Translations under genes and position numbers: made by a program
In this document: piece by piece, positions 50,647-59,993 of the stretch
Position numbering within the stretch: the stretch's first letter is position 1
How the letters are laid out: the number at the start of each line of letters is the position of its first letter
Assembly (NCBI GenBank): GCA_017303555.1
Contig: JAFLCN010000011.1
Span: 62,001-126,000 of the forward strand
Length of the DNA: 64,000 nucleotides
Source of the DNA: Planctomycetota bacterium
GTDB taxonomy: Bacteria; Planctomycetota; Phycisphaerae; Phycisphaerales; UBA1924
Direction of reading: 5' to 3'
The notes under the pieces: model-generated
Database searches by the model: none
The model's input: only the letters and a program-made list of their open reading frames with translations
Told to the model about the DNA's origin: nothing

Positions 50647-52527
50647 ATGAGATTCTTTGGCTTGCTCGTGTTTGCATTGACGATGGCCGCTCGCCCGGCC
50701 TGGGCGCAGTTCGGATCGTCCAGCAAAGTGACGGTGACGGCGGTCGCGCAGCGTCAACAGGCTTCGCCGGGGGAGCAGTTTGCAATCGCGGTTGTGTTCG
50801 ACCACGCGAAAGGTTGGCACACCCAAACCAACGAGCCCAAGCTCCCGGGCGAGTTGAAGGACCTTGATCCGATCGCAACGGAAATCCGTATCGAAGCTCT
50901 GAAGGGCGTCAAGGTTGGGCCGATCCAATGGCCAAAGCCCGAGACCTTCACCGTGCGATGGACGGGCAAGCCGCTGACCCTTGAGTTCTTTGCGGGCAAG
51001 GCGGTCGCGTTTGTGCCCGTGCAACTCGCACCGAGCGCACCGCTCGGAAAACTGACCATCCCGCTCGAGATTTCGATCCAGGCCTGCGACGAATCGCAGT
51101 GCCTCATGCCGGAAAACCTGAGCCTCGAGGTCACGATCGACGTGAAGCCGCTCGATCAGGCGGCGCCCGGTGCCGCGGCCGGGGGCGACACGGAGATTTT
51201 TGCGTCCTTCGATCCGAGTGTGTTCTCGCGGATGAACGAGAGCGCATCTTCGACCTCGACGGCGCGAAGCCGCTTCGATTTCTTCGGCTACGAGTTTTCG
51301 CTCGCCCGCGATCAGGTGGCGCTGATCCTGGCGATCGCGTTTGTCGCGGGCTTCCTTCTCAACCTGACACCGTGCGTGCTGCCGGTCATCCCGATCAAGG
51401 TGCTTTCGCTCCAGCAGCAGGCTGGGAATCCCGGGAAATTGGCCTTGTTCGGCACCGTCTACTGCGTCGGCATCGTGGCGACGTTTCTTGTTCTGGGGCT
51501 GTTGATCTTCGGGATTGTGACCGGGGGGCAGAAGCAGGATTGGGGGCAGGTCTTTACAAGCCGCTGGTTCACGATCGTGATGGCAGGGATCGTCGGCGTA
51601 ATGGGTTTGGGGATGATCGGGCTGTTCACGCTGCAACTGCCCCAGTCGGTGTACATGCTGAACCCGAGCCACGACACCGTGCTCGGGAACTTTCTGCTCG
51701 GGGCGTTGACGGCGGTGCTTTCGACCCCTTGCACCGGCCCGCTGCTGGGGGCCACCATCGCCTGGGCCGCGACACAGCCCGCGTACATGGGACTCGTGAC
51801 GTTTGTCGTGATGGGCGTGGGCATGGCCTTCCCGTATGCCGTGCTGATCGCCTTTCCCAAGCTGATCGATCGGCTGCCCAAGGCTGGTCCGGGGGGTGAA
51901 CTGCTCAAGCAGGTCCTGGGCATCCTGATGCTCGCGGTCGCGGCGTTCCTTCTCTCGAACCTCACGAGCGAAAAGTGGCCGTGGTACGCCGTGGGCGCGA
52001 TCGCCGTTGTCGGCGGGCTCTGGGCGATCGGCGGCGGCTTGAAGTTGCTTCGGAGCGGGCGCGCAAAGGCAATCGTGACGGTGCTCGCGCTCGGATGGAT
52101 CGGCCTCACGGTCTGGACCACCCGCGCCCTGACGACCGAAGGCCCGGTTGCCTGGATCAAATTTGTGAATGCGCCCGAAGCCGACGTGCGCCGGCGGATC
52201 GACGAAGCACTCAAAGCCGGCAAGACCGTGGTGGTGGATTTCACCGCCAAGTGGTGCACAAACTGCCACGTGATCGAGCGAAACGTGCTCCTGAGCGAAA
52301 CGGGCATCGGGCTGCTCAACGCCAGCGACGTGCTTCCGGTGAAGATCGACCTGACCAGCGCCGGGCAGGATCAGGGCTGGGGTCTGGTCCGCGAGATCTC
52401 GGGCGGGGGAGGCATCCCGCTGGTCGCGGTTTATCGCCCCGGCCGAGAACAGCCGGTGTACTTCAACAGTTTCTTTAAGCCGTCCGACCTGGAATCGGCG
52501 GTCCGGGGCTCGCTTCCCCCCGCTTGA
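50647..52527 (+). CDS. dsbD: Thiol:disulfide interchange protein DsbD
   Basis: 626 residues in three parts. Signal peptide (1-20) and periplasmic alpha domain (about 25-180) with the redox pair in QACDESQCLMPE; a membrane beta domain with about eight helices (220-510) carrying Cys in LNLTPCVLPVIPIKVL and in LSTPCTGPLLG; and a C-terminal thioredoxin-like gamma domain with AKWCTNCHV (about 535-541). It passes electrons from cytoplasmic thioredoxin to periplasmic thiol pathways. GGAAGGA lies ~10 bases before ATG 50647. Confidence 0.94.
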   Translation: MRFFGLLVFALTMAARPAWAQFGSSSKVTVTAVAQRQQASPGEQFAIAVVFDHAKGWHTQTNEPKLPGELKDLDPIATEIRIEALKGVKVGPIQWPKPETFTVRWTGKPLTLEFFAGKAVAFVPVQLAPSAPLGKLTIPLEISIQACDESQCLMPENLSLEVTIDVKPLDQAAPGAAAGGDTEIFASFDPSVFSRMNESASSTSTARSRFDFFGYEFSLARDQVALILAIAFVAGFLLNLTPCVLPVIPIKVLSLQQQAGNPGKLALFGTVYCVGIVATFLVLGLLIFGIVTGGQKQDWGQVFTSRWFTIVMAGIVGVMGLGMIGLFTLQLPQSVYMLNPSHDTVLGNFLLGALTAVLSTPCTGPLLGATIAWAATQPAYMGLVTFVVMGVGMAFPYAVLIAFPKLIDRLPKAGPGGELLKQVLGILMLAVAAFLLSNLTSEKWPWYAVGAIAVVGGLWAIGGGLKLLRSGRAKAIVTVLALGWIGLTVWTTRALTTEGPVAWIKFVNAPEADVRRRIDEALKAGKTVVVDFTAKWCTNCHVIERNVLLSETGIGLLNASDVLPVKIDLTSAGQDQGWGLVREISGGGGIPLVAVYRPGREQPVYFNSFFKPSDLESAVRGSLPPA

Positions 52528-52602
52528 ACGGGCCGCAACGTGGCCGGAGGGGCGAGGGTTGATCCGGAATGAACCGCCAGCGCCGGTTCCGGGCCAAGAG
52601 GG

Positions 52603-52631
52603 TTGACCTTTCGGGTTGCTCCGGCTAACTT
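52603..52631 (+). promoter_or_regulatory. Promoter of tRNA-Gly
   Basis: TTGACC (52603-52608), exactly 17 bp, TAACTT (52626-52631). The transcript would start about 50 nt before the tRNA. Confidence 0.6.
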
Positions 52632-52687
52632 TCTACCCGCTTCCGGCCGATCTCCGATCGTCCGGAGGCTGACAAGTTGGGTTTGAT

Positions 52688-52759
52688 GCGGGCGTAGCTC
52701 AGTGGTAGAGCGTCTCGTTGCCAACGAGAAGGTCGAGGGTTCAAGCCCCTTCGCCCGCT
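52688..52759 (+). tRNA. tRNA-Gly (GCC)
   Basis: GCGGGCG/CGCCCGC acceptor, D-arm GCTC..GAGC, anticodon stem TCTCG/CGAGA with loop TTGCCAA (anticodon GCC at 52720-52722), T-arm GAGGGTTCAAGCCCCTT. Discriminator T52759; no encoded CCA. A strong terminator follows 12 bp downstream. Confidence 0.95.
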
Positions 52760-52770
52760 TTGAAAAGAAA

Positions 52771-52800
52771 AACGCCGCCGGTTTCCCGGCGGCGTTTTCT
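52771..52800. terminator. Bidirectional terminator (tRNA-Gly / matrixin-like gene)
   Basis: AACGCCGCCGG and CCGGCGGCGTT form an 11-bp stem with TTTC loop; plus strand continues TTCTGTTTTT, minus strand continues TTTCTTTTC. Confidence 0.92.
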
Positions 52801-52851
52801 GTTTTTGGACTCATTTCAGCCCAGGGGTTCAACGCCCCGGGCCGTTCCCGC

Positions 52852-55137
52852 TCAGGGGCACAGGAACGCGTCGTACGCGGTCGAGAACAGAACGAAGTCG
52901 GTGTCGTCGACAAAGCCGTCGTCGTTCAGGTCCGCCGGGCAGCCGACGGGCATGGACGGATCGCTGCAGTCGAGCAGGTCATACGCGGAAGCGAAGAGCA
53001 CAAAGTCGGTATCGTCCACGAAGCCGTCGTTGTTCAGATCACCCGGGCAGGCGACGATCACCTCGTTCACGGTCAGGAAGTTGTTGAAGGTCGCGTTGCC
53101 ATCGGCGTTCGAAACGCGGACGTTCCGGGGGCCGACCGAGGCGTCGGGCGCGATCACGAACGACAGCCCCGTCACCTGCGTGCCGAGCGCGTTGGGAACC
53201 GGCGTGCCCGTGACGGTGACGCCGGTGCCGGTGAGCACCTGCACGTTCCCCGCGACGTTGACGTTCTTGAGGTTGGTCCCGGTGATAGTGAAGGGAACGA
53301 TCGTGCCCTGATCGCCCGAGAGCGCCGTTCCGGTGAAGGTGGTCGTGGCGCCGAAGACAACGACGTTGATGGTGTCGATGCCGGTCTTGCCCAGGGTGTC
53401 ACGCACACGCAGCGAAACCGGATAGGTGCCGTTGGAGACATAGGTGAACGTGGGCTTCGGGGCCGATGCGGCCGGAGCCACGCCGGTCTCGAAGGTGCCG
53501 TCGCCGTCCAGGTCCCACTCGTAGCGGCTGACGCTGACCGCGGTCCGGTTCTCGGTGGTGGCCGAGTTGATGTCGCCAATGAACTGGCAGGAGACGTTCG
53601 CGCCGATGCGCTTGTTGATGCCCGCGTTGGCGTAGGGATCGGAGTACACGTTGGTGCCGAGCTGCAACTCGAGGTCGTACATCTGCACGATAGTGTTGGC
53701 GTTCGCGCCGTTTGTCACGTTCGCGGCGTTGTTGTCGTAGACCTGGATCGCGTAGTCGCCCGCGGCAAGCCCGGCGATCGTGATGACTTCGGACGTGCCG
53801 ATGCCGTTGCCGCTGGCGGTCGCGATCGTCGTGAGGCCGTCGGCGCTCGTGAGGACGACGACAAGGTCGGCGCACGATGTGGAGGCGTACGCCGCCGTGG
53901 TGCCGTTGCAGTCGCTCGACTGCTGACCGGTCGTGTAGTTGCCACCGGTGGGGACGGCCGCGATGCGGACGTTCTGGGCCGTGCCGAGCGTGAACTTGAA
54001 GAAGTCGGCTCCGCCGGCGTTGGCGCCGTTGTTCCAGTAACCGTTCAGGGAGATGTCGCGGTTTGCGAGCGAGCGGACGCTCGGGCTGGTGAGATTGCCG
54101 AAGTTGCGGGCGGTGGCGAGGGTCTGATTGCCGCTGAACCGATCGCCGTAATTGCGACCGACGGCGCGACGGTCATCGACACGAACGTTGTCGGTGGTCG
54201 TCTGGATGAAGGGTTCCATGAGCTTCTGGCTGCTGCACGGAACCTGGTGGATGAAACCCAGCCCGTGGCCGTGTTCGTGCGTGCAGGTGTTGCGGAAATA
54301 GCGGTAGTTGTTGGTGGTGTTGTTGAACGTGCTGGCATCGCCGAAGTAGGCGGTGTTGATGACCATGTCGCCGCCGCTGAGCGATCCGGCGAGGCCGCCG
54401 GGCGAGGGGAAGCAGTTGTACGCCAGAACGCCGCTCTGGCCGCTGAGGGAGATGCCGCCGATGCGGATGTCGCCACGGGCGTTGTTGTGGGAGCCCGAGT
54501 TCGACATGTTGGCGTTGTCGTCCGCGACTTCGGTGTACGTGATGCCGCCGTAACGCCGCCACGAGCCAAGGCACTGGCGCAGATATTCACGGCCCCGGTC
54601 AAGGTCGCCGAACTGGCTGGTGAGCGAGGCGCTCAGAACGTTCGCGGCGGTCGCGAAGCCCGAGGCTGCAAGCCCCCAGGTCGCGGTGCTTCCCGGGAAG
54701 CTGACGGTGAGGTTGGTTGCGATGGCGACGCCGCTGGGGAAGGAGCTGCTAGCGGTGCCGGCGGGGCCCCAGCGATAGAGATCGACGTTCAGGCGGTCGG
54801 CGAACGGATCGTTGGGGTCGATGGGCGTTTGCGTGACGGGGAGGAAATGGTACTGATCCATCAGCGACTGCCACTGATCGGCGGTGAGGTTGGAGGCGTA
54901 GCAGTTGTTGGTGCTGTGCATCGCGCGGACGATGGCGGCGCGCATCACGCTCGCGCTCATGGTCGTCGGGGCCTTCTGGCTGATCGCGAGTTCGAGCTGG
55001 AAGGGGAGCAGGCTCTTGCCCTGGAAATCCGATTGAGGGAACGAACCGAGCTGTGCGAGCGACGAGGCTGCGCCGCCGCAGAGCGCGACGAGCGTGCCGA
55101 TAGTTGCCATGGTGGAGCGGCCGTTCTTCGAATACAT
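52852..55137 (-). CDS. Secreted metzincin-type metalloprotease with PKD-like and dockerin-like tail
   Basis: 761 residues. Signal peptide (cleaved after about 29 residues, ...SSLAQ). Zinc motif THEHGHGLGFIH (about 285-295) is the metzincin HExxHxxGxxH pattern, as in matrixins. Then PPC-like beta region, a PKD domain (YEWDLDGDGTFETG, then TYPVSLRVRD), an IPT/TIG-like domain, and two dockerin-like repeats DLNNDGFVDDTDFVLFASAY and DLNDDGFVDDTDFVLFSTAY, ending in Cys-Pro. The dockerin-type repeats bind calcium and perhaps an anchoring partner. AGGGAGAG precedes ATG 55137. Substrate unknown. Confidence 0.88.
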   Translation of the reverse strand: MYSKNGRSTMATIGTLVALCGGAASSLAQLGSFPQSDFQGKSLLPFQLELAISQKAPTTMSASVMRAAIVRAMHSTNNCYASNLTADQWQSLMDQYHFLPVTQTPIDPNDPFADRLNVDLYRWGPAGTASSSFPSGVAIATNLTVSFPGSTATWGLAASGFATAANVLSASLTSQFGDLDRGREYLRQCLGSWRRYGGITYTEVADDNANMSNSGSHNNARGDIRIGGISLSGQSGVLAYNCFPSPGGLAGSLSGGDMVINTAYFGDASTFNNTTNNYRYFRNTCTHEHGHGLGFIHQVPCSSQKLMEPFIQTTTDNVRVDDRRAVGRNYGDRFSGNQTLATARNFGNLTSPSVRSLANRDISLNGYWNNGANAGGADFFKFTLGTAQNVRIAAVPTGGNYTTGQQSSDCNGTTAAYASTSCADLVVVLTSADGLTTIATASGNGIGTSEVITIAGLAAGDYAIQVYDNNAANVTNGANANTIVQMYDLELQLGTNVYSDPYANAGINKRIGANVSCQFIGDINSATTENRTAVSVSRYEWDLDGDGTFETGVAPAASAPKPTFTYVSNGTYPVSLRVRDTLGKTGIDTINVVVFGATTTFTGTALSGDQGTIVPFTITGTNLKNVNVAGNVQVLTGTGVTVTGTPVPNALGTQVTGLSFVIAPDASVGPRNVRVSNADGNATFNNFLTVNEVIVACPGDLNNDGFVDDTDFVLFASAYDLLDCSDPSMPVGCPADLNDDGFVDDTDFVLFSTAYDAFLCP

Positions 55138-55186
55138 AGAGACTCTCCCTTGAGCGCACAGCAGAACGCGGCGCTTGAGCTGGAAC

Positions 55187-55221
55187 AAAAAAAAACCTCT
55201 CGTGAGGACGCCATTGCGTCC
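55187..55221 (-). terminator. Likely terminator of the M14 carboxypeptidase gene
   Basis: On the minus strand GGACGC-AATG-GCGTCC is followed by CCTC-ACGA-GAGG and nine T residues. The short stem adjoining the T-run makes it a moderate call. Confidence 0.5.
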
Positions 55222-55329
55222 GTCCTTTGAGAATACGACAAATTCGAGCTTTCCGCGACCCCCAGCCTTAGCTTCTTGCGCGGAATTGCAGAATGATTTT
55301 GTCGGTTTATCGGACGGCTAAGCCCGGAT

Positions 55330-56763
55330 TCAGGGGCAACTCAGGCGGTCGTACCCATCGGCAAAAATAATGAAGTCCGAGTCGTCGGTCAGTGCATCGC
55401 CCGTGAAATCCGCGGCATTGGTTGCAAACGAGTCGTACGCCGTGGCGAAAAGCACGAAGTCGGCATCGTCCACAACGTTGTCCCGGTTCAGATCGGCGCG
55501 GCAAAGGCCCGAGACCAACGCGATCGCACCGGCCAGGCCGTCGTTGCCGGTCGGAATGATCTGCGAAACGGGCAGGACAAATCCGTTCTGGCCGGTATCG
55601 CGCAGCTCGATCGTGAGCGAGATCGCCCCTGTCGTTCCGAAGAACCAGTCGGGCGCTGTGCCCGAGGCGAGATACAGGATGTCCGGCCCGCCGTACTCAT
55701 AACTCGCGCCGGTACCGGCGGCGATCGCGTTGACCATCGAGTTCCCGATTCGATTGAACGCGGCAATGCCGGGCGGCAGGGTGTACTGGTACGTCCACGG
55801 GCGGAGGACGAGCTGCGAGTAGCTGTGGAAGTCGATCGCGGCGACGAGCTTGGGAACAGAGAGCGCGTAGTTGCTGAGGGCCTGGGTTTCGGGCTCGGAG
55901 AAAGGGGATGGCCCGCGGTAGGTTTCGCTGGTCGAGCTTCCGGCGGAGCCCGAGCTCAGTCCCCAGCCGACGCTCCAGTTGCGGTTGAGGTCAACGCCCC
56001 GCACGCTGCCGCTGATCACGCGGGTGTTCTTCCGCCACAGACGCTGCCCGTTCCACGTGAGGTTGTAGCCGTCCGGATTGCTGATCGGGACAAAGACAAA
56101 CTCGTACGTGTCGAGGAGAGACTTGATCGTTGTGTTGGAGTTGTACTGAGAGAGGAACTGCGTCGCGACGTACATGTTGGTCATCACGCCGATCCATTCG
56201 CGGGCGTGCTGGAGGCTATTGAAGAAAACGACGGGCTTGCGGGGCGAGCCGCCGATGGGCGGGACGGGGCTGGTGAGGCGGAAGCCGAAAATCTCGCGGG
56301 CTTCGAGCGAATTGCCGAGAGAGATGCGTGTCACGAATCCGGGGTACGCGCTCGCGAGTGTGTTCACGTAGCTGCTGACAGAGGCGTAGTTCTGGTACGC
56401 ATCGAAGAAGGCGCGATCGCGGAAAGGATCGTTCAGTTCGGCCTGCTCGGCGTCGATGAGCGCCTGCACGTTGTCGATCATGATCTGGTACGGCACGCCG
56501 GCCTGGTTCAAGAGGGGCAGGTCCGAAGCCTTGATCCGGTAATCGGCTTCGCCGTTTGCGCCGCCGGGGCCGCAGGTCCAGCGATCGCCGGAGATCTGGT
56601 CGAGCAGATGGACGTCGGCGATGTTCCGGGGCGTGATGCGAACGACCTTTTGATTGTCGAAGCGCTCGGGAACGCCGACCGCTTGAGCGCCGTCGCCCGG
56701 AGCGCCGAAAGCAGAACTCGCGAGCAGGCCCGCGAGCAGAACGACCGTGTGGGATTTCCGCAT
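55330..56763 (-). CDS. Secreted M14 zinc carboxypeptidase with dockerin-like tail
   Basis: 477 residues. Signal peptide (...SSAFGAPG). The M14 fold has the Zn pair in SLQHAREWIG (His, Glu), substrate-binding NPDGYNLTW and RGVDLNRNW, the third Zn ligand in IDFHSYSQL, and catalytic Glu in LTIELRDTG. Two dockerin-like repeats DLNRDNVVDDADFVLFATAY and DFTGDALTDDSDFIIFADGY end in LSCP, like the neighbouring metzincin protein. A pro-region of ~90 residues (before residue 115) resembles carboxypeptidase propeptides. The start at 56763 follows GAAGAGAG. Confidence 0.9.
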   Translation of the reverse strand: MRKSHTVVLLAGLLASSAFGAPGDGAQAVGVPERFDNQKVVRITPRNIADVHLLDQISGDRWTCGPGGANGEADYRIKASDLPLLNQAGVPYQIMIDNVQALIDAEQAELNDPFRDRAFFDAYQNYASVSSYVNTLASAYPGFVTRISLGNSLEAREIFGFRLTSPVPPIGGSPRKPVVFFNSLQHAREWIGVMTNMYVATQFLSQYNSNTTIKSLLDTYEFVFVPISNPDGYNLTWNGQRLWRKNTRVISGSVRGVDLNRNWSVGWGLSSGSAGSSTSETYRGPSPFSEPETQALSNYALSVPKLVAAIDFHSYSQLVLRPWTYQYTLPPGIAAFNRIGNSMVNAIAAGTGASYEYGGPDILYLASGTAPDWFFGTTGAISLTIELRDTGQNGFVLPVSQIIPTGNDGLAGAIALVSGLCRADLNRDNVVDDADFVLFATAYDSFATNAADFTGDALTDDSDFIIFADGYDRLSCP

Positions 56764-56895
56764 TTCTCTCTTCTCTCCGGGCGGTCGGACCGGCGTCGCG
56801 GCGGCGACAAGTCGGATCGCTGCATGCATCGTACAGGCACATGCAAGCGGGGAGCGCGCAGAATCGCGAGCAATTCGCGTCCGGTCCGAAAACGG

Positions 56896-57807
56896 TCACT
56901 TCCCGGAATTGGGTGCGCGTTCGAGGGGCCTTGGCTCCTGCCGGAGCAGGTCTTCGTCGTAGCAAGCGAGGATGTTGTTATTGCCCAGCCGGTCAAAGTC
57001 GGCGATGGCGAGGCGGCGGTAGATGTTCTTCCCGCCTTCCTTCACAAAGCCGTATGCCGGGCACTGAAGAATCTCGAGCTGTTCGAGCGTGCCCTTGGCC
57101 TTGTCCTTGCCGTGAAGGGCGATGGCCATGCGGGGCTTGTGGGTGCGGATCGTTTCGCGGCCGCCGATGAGGATCTTCACTTCCGCGCCCTCGGTATCGA
57201 TCTTCATCATCGCGGGCGGGCGGATGCCGGTGCGCTTGACAAAGGCGTCGAGTGTTTCGAGTTCGACGGTTTCGGTTTTCGGCGGGAGACCGAAGTGAGC
57301 GCGTCCGCTGGAGGCTTCGCCTCCCGAGATGCTGTTGAGCACGGCGGAGCCGGAGTTCATGTCGTCGATCTGGAGCTCTTCTTTGCCCGCGGCATCGGAG
57401 AGCGCGAGCGCCGAGATCTCGGTGACTTTCTGCATGTTGCCCAGGCGGATGTTCTCTTCGAGCAGTTCACGATTCTCGAGCATGGGCTCGAAGGCATAGA
57501 GATAGCCCGCGCCGAACCACTGGTGCATGAGCCTGGTGTAAAGGCCGATGTTGGCGCCGATGTCGTAGACGACATCGCCGGGGCGGATCAGTCGAGCGAA
57601 GAGCGAGACCATGAACGCATCGTGAACGAGCGGGTGCTCCCAGAGCAGGTAGCGGTGGCGGCGCAGCCGGATGGCGACCGGCCCGATGTCGCGCATGTTG
57701 GTGACATGGCGACGGTCCGGTATCGCTTTGACGCAGGCGCGCGCCATCGAATTGAGCGCGGGGCTCTTTCTGATTCCGCTCACGACCGATCGCAACACCT
57801 CGCGCAT
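56896..57807 (-). CDS. FkbM-family methyltransferase (second copy)
   Basis: 303 residues. GDVVYDIGANIGLYTRLM is the SAM-binding motif, FEPMLENRELLEENIRL follows, and MKIDTEGAEVKILIGG is the FkbM Asp-x-Glu-Gly motif. Substrate unknown; such enzymes often methylate glycans or lipids. The N-terminal ~60 residues are helical and basic. It begins about 100 bp downstream of the ppx/gppA stop on the same strand. Confidence 0.85.
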   Translation of the reverse strand: MREVLRSVVSGIRKSPALNSMARACVKAIPDRRHVTNMRDIGPVAIRLRRHRYLLWEHPLVHDAFMVSLFARLIRPGDVVYDIGANIGLYTRLMHQWFGAGYLYAFEPMLENRELLEENIRLGNMQKVTEISALALSDAAGKEELQIDDMNSGSAVLNSISGGEASSGRAHFGLPPKTETVELETLDAFVKRTGIRPPAMMKIDTEGAEVKILIGGRETIRTHKPRMAIALHGKDKAKGTLEQLEILQCPAYGFVKEGGKNIYRRLAIADFDRLGNNNILACYDEDLLRQEPRPLERAPNSGK

Positions 57808-57909
57808 GCAAGCTCCGTTTCACATCCGGGACAGGACCCCGCGGATTATCGACAATCCGGCCCGTTGAACCGAGCCGAAATCGGCCCAACCCGGGCTTCC
57901 CGCGGCCTT

Positions 57910-59505
57910 TCAGCCGGGGATCACGGTGATTGTTCGGCGGATCACGGCGGCAAGCAGGTCCGATTTCTTGAAGGCGGCCCGGATGTTCGGGCTGCCCGCC
58001 CGCACACCTTCCGCAGCGATTTCCACGGCGGTCCGGTCAATCCGGACGCGAATTCCCGACGTTGTCTGGGTGTGGGAGCGGTCCAGGCCGTCGGCAATAC
58101 GAAGGACGCCCGCAAGCACCCGAACGACCTGGCGGGCCCGGGCGGGAAGGGCCGCGTAGGGAGCGTGGCGCTCGGTGGGAAGCGACTTTCGGTGGTAGCG
58201 AGCGACGTTGGCGATCATGGCGCGAAGGAGCGGGTCGGTGCCCGGCCAGTGGGCGAGTTCGATGATCCGCCGGGAAACTTTGTGGTGGCGCTCGTAGTCG
58301 ATGGGAACGCCCAGATCGTGCAACAGGGCGGCGCTCTCGAGCAACTCTGTCGCGTCGGGACGATCGGAGAGAATCTCGCGCACGCGGTCCACATCGGCGA
58401 GATCGTGCAGGAGCGAGACGGCGAGGTTTGCAACGTGCTCGCTGTGAGCCCGGTCCTCATCGCCGACTCGTGCAAGCGAGTGGGCCTGCTCGATGATTCC
58501 GGCCGGCTGGGCCGGTCCAGCCATCTCGCGCAGCAGTCCGTCGCGCACGCCTCCCGCGTGGGCGACGAACGACTTCACGCTCAGGTGTCTGACCAGGGCG
58601 CGCGCGACGATGAGTCCGGCGGGCAGGATGTCGGCGCGATCGGCGGGGATGTCGGACTTGCGGAGCATTTCGGCACGCTTCGGCGCGTCGAGCTTTTCGA
58701 CGGATGCGACGAGATCGATCAAATCGCGTGCGGCATGCCCCGATCGCGCGACGGAGCGGGGTCCACGCGCGAGAACCGGAGCGAGCGATCGCTGACCTGC
58801 GAAATCGCCGAGGAGCGTTCCGATGGTGGCAAAGGTGCCGCCGCAGCCGATGATCGCCGTCGGTTGGAGATTGCCGATCGGGAGGCGATCCCTGATCGTG
58901 TTGTGGATGTGCTTCTTCATGCGTGCGAATGGGTCTTTCCGACCGCCCGCGGACTCTGGCGGGAACATCGAAGTCAGGCGGACCGCGCCGAGCGGCATGG
59001 AAACGGATTCGTACAGGATCCCGCGGCTAGCGAAGCTGACCTGCACGCTGCCACCCCCGATGTCCACGATCGCCACACGCCCGCGGCGCAAGTCGAACGA
59101 GGCGCGGCAGCTCGCGAACGCGAGCCGGGCTTCCTCATCCGGGCCGATGATCTCGACCGGTAGACCGACCTCGCTCGTGAGGCGCCGCACGAATGTCGGC
59201 CCATCGGGCGATTCACGGACGGCGGCGGTGGCGACCAGACGCGTGGCGCTTGTGCCGTGCCGCATCGCATCGAAGCAGAACTCTTTCACGGCGGCGATGG
59301 TGGCCTTGACGCCGGTTCGAGGGAGCGGCTTTCCCGAAGCAAGATTCGCGCCAAGGCGCGTGGGGCGTCGGCGTTCTTCAATGATCTGGAGGTTGCGTTT
59401 GGAATCGACGCGCGCGAGCGCGAAGCGGACGGCGTTGCTGCCGATGTCGATGGCGGCGATCGTTGCCGGGCGGGTCGAGAAAGACTTGGGTTTGGCCGGT
59501 GCCAT
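57910..59505 (-). CDS. Ppx/GppA phosphatase with HD domain
   Basis: 531 residues. ASKHA-type ATPase-fold motifs AAIDIGSNAVRFALARV and IVDIGGGSVQVSFA, and GCGGTFATIGTLL place it in the exopolyphosphatase / pppGpp-phosphohydrolase family. A C-terminal HD part has HSEHVANLAVSLLHDL and LLHDLGVPIDYERHHKVS, and then a C-terminal alpha/beta segment. It acts on polyphosphate or the stringent alarmone; Ppx and GppA cannot be told apart. Start: ATG 59505. Divergent from the DUF3467 gene over 170 bp. Confidence 0.92.
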   Translation of the reverse strand: MAPAKPKSFSTRPATIAAIDIGSNAVRFALARVDSKRNLQIIEERRRPTRLGANLASGKPLPRTGVKATIAAVKEFCFDAMRHGTSATRLVATAAVRESPDGPTFVRRLTSEVGLPVEIIGPDEEARLAFASCRASFDLRRGRVAIVDIGGGSVQVSFASRGILYESVSMPLGAVRLTSMFPPESAGGRKDPFARMKKHIHNTIRDRLPIGNLQPTAIIGCGGTFATIGTLLGDFAGQRSLAPVLARGPRSVARSGHAARDLIDLVASVEKLDAPKRAEMLRKSDIPADRADILPAGLIVARALVRHLSVKSFVAHAGGVRDGLLREMAGPAQPAGIIEQAHSLARVGDEDRAHSEHVANLAVSLLHDLADVDRVREILSDRPDATELLESAALLHDLGVPIDYERHHKVSRRIIELAHWPGTDPLLRAMIANVARYHRKSLPTERHAPYAALPARARQVVRVLAGVLRIADGLDRSHTQTTSGIRVRIDRTAVEIAAEGVRAGSPNIRAAFKKSDLLAAVIRRTITVIPG

Positions 59506-59675
59506 CGGCGAACTCGGGAAGCGGGGGGAAAGATCGGAGTCGAGCGCGAGGGGCTTGGGCGGGGGACTAAACTCGGGCCCTCACCTTGATCGGTGTCGAT
59601 TGATGGTTGTACCACAACCGGTGAGCAGTCGAAAGCAGCACGCCCGCGAGGGGATCGCGGGACCAGGAGCCTTCC

Positions 59676-59981
59676 ATGTCCGGCACGCCGAACCAGAACC
59701 AGCAGCAAGTCGCGATCCGCATCGACGAGACGAAGATGGTCACGACGTACGCGAACACGATCCGCACGACGAACACGCAGGATGAAGTGATTCTGGACTT
59801 CGGCCTGAACGTGCCCCAGCAGGGCCCGGACGGCCAGCAGGCGATCCATTTCTCGATCGGCAGCCGCGTGGTGCTGAATTGGAACGGCGCGAAGCGGCTG
59901 GCGATGACGTTGTCGGAACTTGTGCGCCGGTACGAGCAGGCGGTGTCGGAAGCGCAGAACAACGTGCCGCGGATTCAGTAA
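59676..59981 (+). CDS. DUF3467 small protein
   Basis: 101 residues. The core VTTYANTIRTTNTQDEVILDFG and IGSRVVLNWNGAKRLAMTLSELVRRYE (shown in part) are DUF3467, a short conserved fold of unknown function seen in planctomycetes and some other phyla. No signal peptide. The start at 59676 is preceded by CCAGGAGCCTTCC. argC follows 12 bp after the stop, so it is likely in the same transcript as the arginine genes. Confidence 0.8.
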   Translation: MSGTPNQNQQQVAIRIDETKMVTTYANTIRTTNTQDEVILDFGLNVPQQGPDGQQAIHFSIGSRVVLNWNGAKRLAMTLSELVRRYEQAVSEAQNNVPRIQ

Positions 59982-59993
59982 GGAAGAAGAACA

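Noticed and set aside
52702-55230. 842-codon plus-strand frame
   Set aside because: Runs through a tRNA and the antisense of the metzincin gene.
55825-59163. 1112-codon plus-strand frame
   Set aside because: Antisense to M14, FkbM and Ppx/GppA genes; no domain recognised.
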